The notes beneath the pieces were generated by a model. It made no database searches and was not told where the DNA came from. It saw nothing but the letters and a program-made list of their open reading frames with translations. Below, piece by piece: positions 21,826 to 29,784 of a stretch of 50,427 nucleotides of DNA; the first letter of the stretch is position 1, and the number at the start of each line of letters is the position of its first letter. The stretch comes from Hyphomicrobiales bacterium (lineage in GTDB: Bacteria; Pseudomonadota; Alphaproteobacteria; Rhizobiales; Beijerinckiaceae): positions 1 through 50,427 of the forward strand of contig CANGOE010000011.1 in the NCBI GenBank assembly GCA_947455455.1, read 5' to 3'. A program made the translations under genes and the position numbers.

Positions 21826-21947
21826 GATCATCTTCCTTCATTGAGCGAGATCGCCGTGCCCCGTTTTACAGCAGCTTCGGCCTCGGATCAGGGGCGGCAA
21901 ATCGAGTGATTGTTTGCCGGTTGATCGATCTCCAACAGATGCCAAAA

Positions 21948-21961
21948 GGACCGAAAGGTCC
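21948..21961 (-). promoter_or_regulatory. Tight hairpin in the dnaK leader
   Basis: Minus strand reads GGACC, TTTC, GGTCC, followed by TTTT: a perfect 5-bp stem with a 4-nt loop, about 9 nt downstream of the expected start of the heat-shock transcript. It may stabilise the 5' end, act as a weak attenuator, or end read-through from the upstream Ada-like gene. Confidence 0.45.
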
Positions 21962-21976
21962 GTTCAGGTTCCCCCG

Positions 21977-22007
21977 CTATATATGAAGGCGATTTTCGCT
22001 CTACAAG
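21977..22007 (-). promoter_or_regulatory. Heat-shock sigma-32 type promoter for dnaK
   Basis: On the minus strand CTTG (22007-22004) is followed after 18 bases by CATATATAG (21985-21977). This fits the alphaproteobacterial RpoH pattern (CTTG, then CYTATNT). It lies 152-182 bases upstream of the dnaK ATG. The inference rests on spacing, motif and gene identity. Confidence 0.6.
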
Positions 22008-22061
22008 GACTCAAGAGGCAGAGAATCGGCAAAAGCGCGATTTTATTTTGTTGCGGGCTCT

Positions 22062-22994
22062 TCAGGCTCCAGCCCCGACACAGCCTGCTTCCCATCCCAG
22101 CATGGCCTGTTTGCGCGGAATTCCCCAGTGATAACCGGTCAAAGCACCGGACTGTCCGAGCACCCGATGGCAGGGAACCACAAAGGACACCGGATTGCGT
22201 CCGACCGCCGCACCCACCGCCCGCGCCGCCTTGGGTTTGCCAATATGCTGGGCAATGGTGGAATAGGTTGTGGCTTGCCCGAGCGGAATTCTGAGCAGGG
22301 TTTCCCAGACGCGCACTTCGAAATCCGAACCGATCAGCACAACCCGCAATGGCCGATCGGCCTGCCATTCCTGCGGACTGAAAGCGCGTTCGGCAAAAGG
22401 CAAAGTCAGGGCCGTATTTTCGACCAGTTGTGCCAGCGGCCAGCGCCGTTGCATATCGGCCAAAGCGGCCGCGCGCTCATTGTTGTCGACAAAACCAAGC
22501 CCTGCCAGCCCGCGATGGGTTGTGACAATGATGGCTTCCCCGAAGGGCGAGGGATGGAACCCGAAATGGAGGATCAGCCCCTGTCCTTTGGCTTTCCACT
22601 CTCCCGGTGACAGGGCTTCATGGGTGACAAACAGATCATGCAACCGGCCCGGACCCGACAGGCCGACCTCAAGCGCGGTCTCCAGCACACTGGCGGAATT
22701 GCGCAACAGACCTCGCGCATGATCGAGCGTGATGGCCTGAAGGAAACTCTTGGGCGAAATGCCGGCCCAACGCTGAAACAACAGGCGCAGATGATTGGCG
22801 GACAGGCCGACATGATCGGCAATCTCGTCCAGTTCCGGCTGTTGGCGCCAATGATCGGTGATAAAGGCCAAGGCCCGCCGCACCACATCATAATCGGCCT
22901 GGGCAATGGCAAGGGAAGGTGCTTGGGCAAGGCAAGGTGCTTGGGCAAGTGAGGGTGCTTGCTGGATTTGGAAGGGAACCTGGTCACTGGTCAT
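22062..22994 (-). CDS. AraC-HTH / O6-methylguanine-DNA methyltransferase fusion (Ada-like)
   Basis: A 310-residue two-domain protein: an AraC-type helix-turn-helix region (about 33-135) and a C-terminal methylated-DNA-protein cysteine methyltransferase domain with the suicide-cysteine motif PCHRV (Cys275). It should repair O6-methylguanine by transferring the methyl group to Cys275. It lacks the N-terminal zinc-cysteine domain that senses methylphosphotriesters in E. coli Ada, so alkylation sensing through that route is not expected. In its place the N-terminus holds three six-residue repeats (QAPSLA type). The ATG at 22994 follows CGGAG. Upstream of dnaK on the same strand but separated by 236 bases and the dnaK promoter. 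Confidence 0.88.
   Translation of the reverse strand: MTSDQVPFQIQQAPSLAQAPCLAQAPSLAIAQADYDVVRRALAFITDHWRQQPELDEIADHVGLSANHLRLLFQRWAGISPKSFLQAITLDHARGLLRNSASVLETALEVGLSGPGRLHDLFVTHEALSPGEWKAKGQGLILHFGFHPSPFGEAIIVTTHRGLAGLGFVDNNERAAALADMQRRWPLAQLVENTALTLPFAERAFSPQEWQADRPLRVVLIGSDFEVRVWETLLRIPLGQATTYSTIAQHIGKPKAARAVGAAVGRNPVSFVVPCHRVLGQSGALTGYHWGIPRKQAMLGWEAGCVGAGA
22909..22962. repeat. Three tandem 18-bp repeats inside the Ada-like gene
   Basis: Units at 22909-22926, 22927-22944 and 22945-22962 differ at a few positions. Each encodes six residues (APSLAQ/APCLAQ type), so copy-number changes would keep frame. They lie in the N-terminal leader before the HTH domain. Confidence 0.9.
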
Positions 22995-23063
22995 GGCGTT
23001 TCTCCGGTCTTGAGACACCAAGACTAGGTGATGACGGCATGATCCGACACCCGAAAACCACGC

Positions 23064-23597
23064 TCAATCATGATCAAATACCGGCCCGCGTTTGGCCGTG
23101 GCCAGAGCCGATTGCAGGGCTTTGCCGAAATCGGCCTTGTCATCGCTGTTCAGACAATCGGCAATGGTGACCGTCTCGCCTTTTGAGACCAGCGCCAGTT
23201 GTTTCAGGCTCTGGTCTGCCGTCAAATCCTTGTGAAGCGAGGTCCAGACCGGATTGAAATGCCAGTGTTGCGGCAAGCCCTCATGCGGGATTTTTTCGAT
23301 ATCGAGATGGTATTGGCTGAGCGTGATGGTTTCACTGGAACGGGCCGCCGCCATATTGGAATGAAACGCCCAATAGAGCAGGGCTATATCCAGTCCATAG
23401 AAGCCTGCGACCGGCCAGAAGCCGAAGACAATAAAGGGAATCGCCGCAATCAATCCCGCCAGCGCGACAAGGCCGATCACCAGCCGGATTCCTTGCGGGG
23501 TCAGGGAGCGGTGCGGCCGCAACACAGCCGAAAACAGCACCCGATCATCCTGTGTCGGTTGTATCAGGCTCGATGATTGTGTGGCGGGCGGGTTCAT
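23064..23597 (-). CDS. DUF2244 integral membrane protein
   Basis: A 177-residue protein of the alphaproteobacterial DUF2244 family, function unknown. Two adjacent hydrophobic segments near residues 38-78 (LVIGLVALAGLIAAIPFIVF and a following GFYGLDIALLYWAFH stretch) form a membrane hairpin, followed by a cytosolic-type domain with family residues in HFNPVWTSL. The start at 23597 is preceded by AAAGGGAAAA. It is divergent from nth with 42 bases between starts, a pairing frequent in this class. Confidence 0.88.
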   Translation of the reverse strand: MNPPATQSSSLIQPTQDDRVLFSAVLRPHRSLTPQGIRLVIGLVALAGLIAAIPFIVFGFWPVAGFYGLDIALLYWAFHSNMAAARSSETITLSQYHLDIEKIPHEGLPQHWHFNPVWTSLHKDLTADQSLKQLALVSKGETVTIADCLNSDDKADFGKALQSALATAKRGPVFDHD

Positions 23598-23603
23598 GCC
23601 GGG

Positions 23604-23633
23604 TTTTCCCTTTAATCTGTTTGGGATTATAGT
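23604..23633 (+). promoter_or_regulatory. Candidate nth promoter, possibly leaderless
   Basis: TATAGT at 23628-23633 resembles a -10 box, with a poor -35 (TTTTCC, 23604-23609) at 18 bases. A start 7 nt downstream would fall on the nth ATG, for which no ribosome site is visible. Confidence 0.35.
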
Positions 23634-23639
23634 GCACAG

Positions 23640-24347
23640 ATGACCCAAACAAAGCCCAAAAAGACAACAGCCAAATCCCGCACCAAAAAGGGCCCGGCTC
23701 TCCTGCCTCCTGCCGCAGTCAAAGAGGTGTTTGCGCGGATGCATGCCATCGAGCCGGAACCGAAAGGCGAGCTGGAGCATGTCAATCCGTTTACCCTGCT
23801 GGTTGCAGTGGTGCTGTCGGCGCAAGCCACCGATGCGGGGGTGAACAAAGCGACGCGTCCCTTGTTTGCCATGGTTACCACCCCGCAACAGATGGTCGAT
23901 CTGGGTGAAGACCGTTTGCGGGAGATCATCAAAACCATCGGCCTGTTTCGCACCAAGGCCAAAAATGTGATTGCCCTGTCACAGCAATTGTTGCGTGACC
24001 ATCAGGGCGAGGTTCCCGCTGATCGTGATGCTTTGGAAAAACTCCCCGGTGTTGGCCGCAAGACGGCCAATGTCGTGATGAATATGGCATTCGGCCAGCC
24101 GACCATGGCGGTTGATACGCATGTGTTCCGCGTTTCCAACCGTCTGCATCTGGCCATTGGCAAAACACCATTGGCGATCGAGCAGGGATTGGAAAAGGTT
24201 ATTCCAGCCGAATATGCCCTGCATGCCCATCATTGGCTGATTTTACACGGACGCTATCTGTGCAAAGCGCGCAGTCCGGAGTGCTGGCGGTGTCCGTTAA
24301 CAGATCTTTGTCCATTCGAGCCGAAAACGCAGTCCAAATCGGCCTAA
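23640..24347 (+). CDS. nth: Endonuclease III
   Basis: Base-excision repair glycosylase/AP lyase for oxidised pyrimidines. The 235-residue protein has the helix-hairpin-helix LPGVGRKTANVV with catalytic Lys141, the catalytic aspartate in VDTHVFRVSNR (Asp159) and a C-terminal [4Fe-4S] motif with spacing C-x6-C-x2-C-x5-C. The basic 20-residue N-terminal tail is longer than in E. coli. No Shine-Dalgarno precedes the ATG; a -10-like TATAGT ends 6 bases before it, which suggests a leaderless mRNA. Confidence 0.97.
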   Translation: MTQTKPKKTTAKSRTKKGPALLPPAAVKEVFARMHAIEPEPKGELEHVNPFTLLVAVVLSAQATDAGVNKATRPLFAMVTTPQQMVDLGEDRLREIIKTIGLFRTKAKNVIALSQQLLRDHQGEVPADRDALEKLPGVGRKTANVVMNMAFGQPTMAVDTHVFRVSNRLHLAIGKTPLAIEQGLEKVIPAEYALHAHHWLILHGRYLCKARSPECWRCPLTDLCPFEPKTQSKSA

Positions 24348-24474
24348 GCGGTTGCTCGTCCGGACGGTCCGTTCTATACGGCAACACTGTTTTTCATGAA
24401 CCGGTCCTTCTGTCGGGACTGTTTTCATGGGTCACCCCTCCTTTTGGTCTAGCAGAACGAGAACCGTCGAAAGC

Positions 24475-25167
24475 ATGGCGACGCTTCATCATCATCCATT
24501 ATGTCCGCATTCCCGCTTCATCCGCTTGGTTTTGGGCGAGCTTGGCCTTGAAACCGATCTGATCGAGGAAAATATCTGGGAGCGTTCGCAACAGTTTTTG
24601 ATGCTCGATCCGCAGGGCCGCACGCCGGTATTTGTTGAAGACCAGATCGGTGCGGTGCCCGGTGCCAGTGTGATTGCCGAATATCTCGATGAAACCCGCG
24701 GACTGGCTTTGGGGGATCGCCGCTTGTTGCCGGATGATCCGCGCGGTCGGGTCGAGGTGCGGCGGTTGATGGAATGGTTCAACGGCAAGATGTACGGGGA
24801 AGTGACCGATTATCTGGTGACCGAAAAAGTGTTCAAACGGTTGATGTCGTCGCAAGCGGGCGGTGGCGCGCCCGATACCGCGGCCATAAGGGCCGGACGA
24901 AGCAATATCCGTTACCATCTGGCCTATGTCGGCTATCTCATGCGGGCCCGCAACTGGCTGGCGGGTGATCGGCTATCCTATGCCGATCTGGCCGCCGCCG
25001 CGCAGTTTTCCTGTGCCGACTATCTCGGGGATGTGCCCTGGCAGGACAACGAGGCCGCCAAGCAATGGTATGCACGCATCAAATCCCGTCCCTCATTCCG
25101 GCCTTTGCTGAATGACCGGATCAGCGGCATGATTGCGGCTGACCATTATGCGGATCTCGATTTTTGA
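24475..25167 (+). CDS. fzlA: GST-fold protein, probable FtsZ-binding division factor FzlA
   Basis: A 230-residue glutathione S-transferase-like protein: N-terminal thioredoxin-like domain starting ATLHHHPLCPHSRFIRLVLGELGL and a C-terminal helical domain with YADLAAAAQFSCADYLGDVPW. In Caulobacter the GST-like FzlA binds FtsZ, curves its filaments and is needed for constriction; homologues next to queG are usual in alphaproteobacteria, and this gene overlaps queG by 4 bases. The call is by family resemblance and context, and a generic GST remains possible. The ATG at 24475 was chosen because upstream codons add no family sequence. Confidence 0.7.
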   Translation: MATLHHHPLCPHSRFIRLVLGELGLETDLIEENIWERSQQFLMLDPQGRTPVFVEDQIGAVPGASVIAEYLDETRGLALGDRRLLPDDPRGRVEVRRLMEWFNGKMYGEVTDYLVTEKVFKRLMSSQAGGGAPDTAAIRAGRSNIRYHLAYVGYLMRARNWLAGDRLSYADLAAAAQFSCADYLGDVPWQDNEAAKQWYARIKSRPSFRPLLNDRISGMIAADHYADLDF

Positions 25168-26306
25168 CGCCGCAAGCCCTCAAACGGGCTTTGATCAAGC
25201 GCGCCGAGGCGCAGGGCTTTGTGTTGACGCGGGTCACATCGGCCGTTTTGCCCGACCGGATTGCCCGTGATCTCGCCGATTTTATTGGCCATGACTATCA
25301 TGGCGAGATGGGATGGATGGCCGAGACGCAGGATCGGCGCGACAGTCCCGATCACTTATGGCCTGAAGCGCGCCGTGCGGTGGTATTGGCGATGAGTTAT
25401 GCCCCCCTTGACCCGCCACTCGAGGGTTTGGCACGGACCGGTCACGGTTATGTCTCGGTTTATGCCCGTTCGCGCGATTATCATGACGAGATCAAGGGCA
25501 AGTTGAAACAGGTGGCGGCGGTTTTGGCGAGCGCGCAGGCGCAGGTCAAAGTGTTTGTCGATACCGCACCCCTGATGGAAAAGCCGTTGGCGCAACAAGC
25601 GGGTTTGGGCTGGCAGGGCAAACATACGGTGCTGGTCAATCGCCAGCAGGGCAACTGGCTGTTGCTGGGGGTGATTCTGACCGATGCCGAATTGCCGGTT
25701 GATCCACCCGAGACCGACCATTGCGGATCGTGCCGCCGCTGTTTGACCATCTGCCCGACCAATGCCTTTCCCGCGCCTTACCAGCTCGATGCGCGCCGAT
25801 GCATCACCTATCTGACGGTGGAGCATAAGGGACCGATCCCGCACGAATTCCGCAAGCCGATCGGCAACCGGATTTTCGGCTGTGACGATTGTCTGGCTGT
25901 TTGTCCATGGAATAAATTTGCGGTGGACGGACAGGCCTATCGGCGGCAGATGCGTGACGATCTGGCCACATTGCCGCTTGGCGAGATGCTCGCTCTGGAT
26001 GATGCCGCTTTCCGGCAGTTTTTTGCTTCGACCCCGATCAAACGCACCGGTTTTGCCCGTTTCATGCGCAATGTCCTGATTGCGGCGGGCAATTCCCGTG
26101 ACAGCACTTTGGTGCCGCAGGTCAAAGCCTGTCTCGACCATGCCGAACCTTTGATCAGGGGCACTGCAATATGGGCCTTGGCCCAATTGCTCGATCCGAA
26201 GGAGTGGCACATTCTGCGTGAGCGCTATCAAAGTCTTGAACCTGATCTGACTGTTCAGGCAGAATGGTTATCGATTTCGGATCCGGAACAAGGATTGATA
26301 TCATGA
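25164..26306 (+). CDS. queG: Epoxyqueuosine reductase
   Basis: Cobalamin- and [4Fe-4S]-dependent enzyme for the last step of queuosine synthesis in tRNA. The 380-residue protein has the catalytic aspartate in FVDTAPLMEK (Asp133), two ferredoxin-like clusters (Cys187/190/193/197 and Cys213/240/243/247) and C-terminal HEAT-like repeats. No ATG fits; the TTG at 25164, overlapping the preceding stop as TTGA, is the only start that keeps the conserved N-terminus. Its B12 requirement gives the BtuBCDF uptake genes in this window one concrete client. Confidence 0.95.
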   Translation: MTPQALKRALIKRAEAQGFVLTRVTSAVLPDRIARDLADFIGHDYHGEMGWMAETQDRRDSPDHLWPEARRAVVLAMSYAPLDPPLEGLARTGHGYVSVYARSRDYHDEIKGKLKQVAAVLASAQAQVKVFVDTAPLMEKPLAQQAGLGWQGKHTVLVNRQQGNWLLLGVILTDAELPVDPPETDHCGSCRRCLTICPTNAFPAPYQLDARRCITYLTVEHKGPIPHEFRKPIGNRIFGCDDCLAVCPWNKFAVDGQAYRRQMRDDLATLPLGEMLALDDAAFRQFFASTPIKRTGFARFMRNVLIAAGNSRDSTLVPQVKACLDHAEPLIRGTAIWALAQLLDPKEWHILRERYQSLEPDLTVQAEWLSISDPEQGLIS

Positions 26307-27172
26307 GCTCTTTGGTGATTTTCGGCTTGGGTCAATCCGCCCGCGCCTTTGTCGGGCGGGTTGGCGGGCAGTATTCTTCGATCATCGCGACCGTGCGTGA
26401 CACTGCCATGGCGAAACCGGTGCAGGGTGTCGAGATCATGGGTTTCAATGACACGGGATTTGATCCGCGTCTGACGCAAGCCGTGTGTGATGCCGATGTG
26501 ATCCTGTGCTCGGTGCCGCCTGACGCGGAGGGTGATCCGGTGCTGGAATGGTTCGGTGATACGATCCAGGCGGCGACAACACTGAAATGGCTCGGCTATC
26601 TCTCGACCATCGGGGTCTATGGCGACCATCAGGGCGGCTGGGTGGATGAGACAACCCCTGCAGTGGCAGGCAATGACCGCTCGCACCGGCGCGTGATGGC
26701 CGAACAGATGTGGCAGGCTTTGGCCCAAGAGGCCGGTCTGCCTTTGCATATTTTCAGATTGGCCGGAATTTACGGGCCGTCCCAAAACGCGCTGGTGCAA
26801 TTGCGGCGCGGGACAGCCAAACGGGTGATCAAACCGGGACAGGTGTTCAACCGGATCCATGTCGATGATATTGCACAGGTTTTGGAGGCGTCGATCCGGC
26901 GGCCCCGTCCGATGGCAATCTATAACGTGACCGATAGCGACCCTTGTCCGCCTCAGGATGTCGTGGGTTTTGCCGCTGAATTGATGGGCTTGGCTCCTCC
27001 TCCCGAAGTGCCGTTCGAGCAGGCCGATTTCAGCGAGATGGCGCGCAGTTTCTATTCCGAGAACAAGCGCGTATCCAACCGCCTGATCCGGGAGGAATTG
27101 GGCGTTAACTTGCTATATCCGACCTATCGGGAGGGTCTGCAGGCTCTTTGGACAGCATCCAAGCCGGTTTAG
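26303..27172 (+). CDS. Atypical extended SDR / NAD-dependent epimerase-like protein
   Basis: A 289-residue Rossmann-fold protein related to YeeZ-type atypical short-chain dehydrogenases. It starts SSLVIFGLGQSARAF, where the dinucleotide loop is a degenerate GLGxSA, and contains YLSTIGVYGDHQGGWVDE and FRLAGIYGPSQNAL, typical of sugar-epimerase relatives. The substrate is unknown. AAGGA precedes the ATG at 26303, which overlaps the queG stop by 4 bases. Ends with a 4-base convergent overlap with olsB. Confidence 0.82.
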   Translation: MSSLVIFGLGQSARAFVGRVGGQYSSIIATVRDTAMAKPVQGVEIMGFNDTGFDPRLTQAVCDADVILCSVPPDAEGDPVLEWFGDTIQAATTLKWLGYLSTIGVYGDHQGGWVDETTPAVAGNDRSHRRVMAEQMWQALAQEAGLPLHIFRLAGIYGPSQNALVQLRRGTAKRVIKPGQVFNRIHVDDIAQVLEASIRRPRPMAIYNVTDSDPCPPQDVVGFAAELMGLAPPPEVPFEQADFSEMARSFYSENKRVSNRLIREELGVNLLYPTYREGLQALWTASKPV

Positions 27173-28053
27173 GCGGCGTAGCGTGTGCCTTCGGCACCAA
27201 AATAGCCGACATATTTGGGATGGATATCGCTGACCGGCAAAATCACCAGCACATCGGTGGTCCCGAATTGATGGTCGATCACGGCATGGTCGCCGAATTT
27301 GGCGCCGATCCGCAAATAGGCCTTGATCAGCGGCGGCATGGCATGGATGGCCTTTTTGGTGTCGACCATTGCCGGATCCAGCCGATCCATGGATATGGCC
27401 TGCTTCGGCAAGGCCTGAACCTGCCATTGCGGTGCGGCCCGCATATGATGGTGCAGGAAACTCAGCGGCAGGGCCAGCTGGTCGGGATTGGTTCCCTCGA
27501 AACTGGCGCAACCGAACATCACATCAATGGAATGGCGGCGCACATAGGCCCAGATACCGTGCCAGAGCAGTTCGACCGTGCGCTTGTCCCGATAGGATTG
27601 TTCGACACAGGACCGGCCCAGTTCGAGAAAGCGCATATGCGGTTGGGCCTGCAACATCGGCGCAATATTGAATTCCTGAGCCGAATAAAAACCGCCATGG
27701 CGCGCCGCCACCTCCTGCCGCAACAGCCGGTAGGTGCCGACAACTTTGGGTTTGGCGGGGTTTTTGCCCGAGGCCGAAGTGTCGATCACCAGCAAGTGAT
27801 CGCAAATGGCATCGAAAGGATCGATATCGCGTTGTTTCAACCAGCTTTTGAGATCGGGCATCGCGGACATTTCGCCGTAGAAGACCCGATAGCGGAGCTT
27901 CTGGGCGCGTTTGATGTCCTTGGGCGAAGAGGCCAGCCGCACTTCCAACGGACCCGAACGCCCCAATAACTCCCCTTGCGGTTGGGAATGGAACGCTTTC
28001 GGCAAGAATGCGTTTTTGAGACCGGGAACGGGATCGTGCATAAATTCGGACAT
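27169..28053 (-). CDS. olsB: L-ornithine N-alpha-acyltransferase (OlsB-like)
   Basis: GNAT-fold acyltransferase that adds a 3-hydroxyacyl chain from acyl-ACP to ornithine, the first step of phosphorus-free ornithine lipids. The 294-residue protein has the LRYRVFYGEM segment, FLELGRSCVEQSYRDKRTVELLWHGIWAYV and FGCASFEGTNP, all typical of the OlsB/hemolysin-like family. AGGAG precedes the ATG at 28053. The partner OlsA is not in the window. A Pho-box-like pair of 11-mers and a 21-bp palindrome lie 62-95 bases upstream; in Sinorhizobium ornithine lipid synthesis rises under phosphate limitation through PhoB. Confidence 0.88.
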   Translation of the reverse strand: MSEFMHDPVPGLKNAFLPKAFHSQPQGELLGRSGPLEVRLASSPKDIKRAQKLRYRVFYGEMSAMPDLKSWLKQRDIDPFDAICDHLLVIDTSASGKNPAKPKVVGTYRLLRQEVAARHGGFYSAQEFNIAPMLQAQPHMRFLELGRSCVEQSYRDKRTVELLWHGIWAYVRRHSIDVMFGCASFEGTNPDQLALPLSFLHHHMRAAPQWQVQALPKQAISMDRLDPAMVDTKKAIHAMPPLIKAYLRIGAKFGDHAVIDHQFGTTDVLVILPVSDIHPKYVGYFGAEGTRYAA

Positions 28054-28114
28054 GCTGTGATGCTCCTGCAGGCCGCGGATACAAGATCCGAGATGGGTCC
28101 CGTTCCGTCAGTCA

Positions 28115-28135
28115 TTCACATCACATAGATGTGAA
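28115..28135. promoter_or_regulatory. Perfect palindrome upstream of olsB
   Basis: TTCACATC (28115-28122) and GATGTGAA (28128-28135) form an 8-bp inverted repeat around 5 bases, in the 97-bp spacer before olsB. No U-run follows, so an operator is more likely than a terminator. It overlaps the Pho-box-like repeat. Confidence 0.5.
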
Positions 28136-28148
28136 ACTTCTATGACAC
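28127..28148 (-). promoter_or_regulatory. Pho-box-like direct repeat upstream of olsB
   Basis: The minus strand reads GTGTCATAGAA directly followed by GTTTCACATCT. These match the PhoB 11-mer CTGTCAYAWAW at about 9 and 8 positions. It lies 74-95 bases before the olsB start. Confidence 0.45.
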
Positions 28149-28150
28149 AA

Positions 28151-29689
28151 TCAGTCCCGCATGGAGTGGTCCTGTTTGTCATGCCGATAGGACAGGGCTT
28201 CGGCCAGATGAAGCCGTTTGATGGTCTGTGATCCATCCAGATCGGCAATGGTGCGGGCGACCTTCAGACTGCGGTGATAACTGCGGGCGCTGAGCCGGAA
28301 TTGATCGGCCGCCTGTTGCATCAGGGCCGTGCTGGCGGCATCGAGTGCGGCGATCTGTTCGAGCAAAGGCGGGGGACAGGCCGCATTGGTGGTAATATCG
28401 GGCCGCTCCAACTGTTCGAACCGGTGTTTTTGCCGTTCGCGGGCTTTGATGACCCGTTGTGCCACCTGTGCCGAGGCCTCTGCCTGCCCCGCTCCCATCA
28501 GATCATGGGCGCTGACAGCCGGGACTTCGATATGCAGATCGATCCGGTCCAGTAACGGACCCGACAACCGGCTTTGATAGAAGGCCATGCATTTGTCATT
28601 GGGGGCGCGCTTGCAGGCAAAGCCGGGCTCATTGGCCATCCCGCACCGGCAGGGGTTCATGGCGGCTATCAATTGGAAACGGGCCGGATAGGCAATGCGG
28701 TGATTGGCACGGGCAATGATGATTTCACCCGATTCCAGAGGCTGGCGCAAACTGTCGAGCACTTGCGGCTGGAATTCCGGCAATTCGTCGAGAAACAGAA
28801 TACCGTGATGGGCCAGCGAGGCTTCACCCGGTTTGGCACGCAGGCCGCCTCCGACCAGAGCGGGCATCGAGGCGGAATGGTGCGGGGCGCGGAAGGGCCG
28901 CCGGTCGGTCAGACTGCCGCCCGCCAAAGTGCCCGCAACCGAATGGATCATCGATACTTCCAGCAATTCCTTGGGCAATAAAGGCGGCAAAATCGATGGC
29001 AGACGGGTCGCCAACATGCTTTTGCCCGCACCGGGCGGGCCGTTCATCAACAGATTATGCCCGCCGGCCGCGGTGATTTCGAGCACCCGCCTTGCGCTTT
29101 CCTGCCCGCGTATATCGGCCATATCCGGCAGATTGGCGCTGGCCTGCCGGATCGCCGGTTGCGGCCGCGCCATCAATTGCGTGCCTTTGAAATGATTGGC
29201 CAGTTGAATGAGCGATTGGGGGGCCAGAATATCGAGATCGGCTGATGCCCAGGCCGCTTCCGGCCCGCAGGCCTCGGGACAGATCAGCCCCAGATTGCGC
29301 TGGTTGGCGGCAATGGCGGCAGGCAAAACCCCCGCAACCGGCGTGATCGATCCGTCGAGCGCCAATTCGCCGAGAATACAATAGTTCTCCAGCGCATCGG
29401 ACGGGATCGCGCCGATCGCCGCCATCAGGGCCAAGGCGATCGGCAGATCGAAATGGCTCCCCTCCTTCGGCATATCGGCAGGGGCGAGATTGATGGTGAT
29501 GCGCTTCAAGGGCAAAGCAAGCCCCGAGGCGGTCAGCGCGGCGCGGACCCGCTCGCGCGATTCCCCGACCGCTTTGTCGGGCAGGCCGACAATCATGAAC
29601 AGGATTTTGCCGGTCGAGATCTGCACCTGGACATCGACATTGCGTGCCTCGATCCCCTCAAAGGCAACAGTGGCGACCCGCACAGTCAT
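28151..29689 (-). CDS. yifB: YifB/ComM family Mg-chelatase-like AAA+ ATPase
   Basis: A 512-residue protein with an N-terminal Lon-like fold (residues 1-170), a central AAA+ magnesium-chelatase-type ATPase (Walker A GPPGAGKS at 217-224, LFLDELPEF Walker B), a cysteine cluster CRCG...FACKRAPNDKC and a C-terminal sensor region. Its homologue ComM is a branch-migration helicase that extends DNA integration during natural transformation; competence in this organism is not shown by the window. GGGAGGGG precedes the ATG at 29689. Lies between mutS and olsB on the same strand. Confidence 0.94.
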   Translation of the reverse strand: MTVRVATVAFEGIEARNVDVQVQISTGKILFMIVGLPDKAVGESRERVRAALTASGLALPLKRITINLAPADMPKEGSHFDLPIALALMAAIGAIPSDALENYCILGELALDGSITPVAGVLPAAIAANQRNLGLICPEACGPEAAWASADLDILAPQSLIQLANHFKGTQLMARPQPAIRQASANLPDMADIRGQESARRVLEITAAGGHNLLMNGPPGAGKSMLATRLPSILPPLLPKELLEVSMIHSVAGTLAGGSLTDRRPFRAPHHSASMPALVGGGLRAKPGEASLAHHGILFLDELPEFQPQVLDSLRQPLESGEIIIARANHRIAYPARFQLIAAMNPCRCGMANEPGFACKRAPNDKCMAFYQSRLSGPLLDRIDLHIEVPAVSAHDLMGAGQAEASAQVAQRVIKARERQKHRFEQLERPDITTNAACPPPLLEQIAALDAASTALMQQAADQFRLSARSYHRSLKVARTIADLDGSQTIKRLHLAEALSYRHDKQDHSMRD

Positions 29690-29756
29690 CCGCGCCCCTC
29701 CCTTCGGGTCAACCAGACATTCACAATGCAGTCTAGGGCGCGGTGTGTTGAAATCC

Positions 29757-29776
29757 CCCTGTCGTTTCCGACAGGG
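29757..29776 (-). terminator. Hairpin downstream of mutS
   Basis: CCCTGTCG (29757-29764) pairs with CGACAGGG (29769-29776); on the minus strand the loop is GAAA, a stable tetraloop. It starts 9 bases after the mutS stop. Only a short T-stretch (GGATTTC) follows, so termination may be partial. Confidence 0.6.
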
Positions 29777-29784
29777 AAACCGGT

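Noticed and set aside
22909-22962. Tandem 18-bp repeats considered as a CRISPR array
   Set aside because: No spacers; the units are contiguous, in frame and translated as part of the Ada-like protein.
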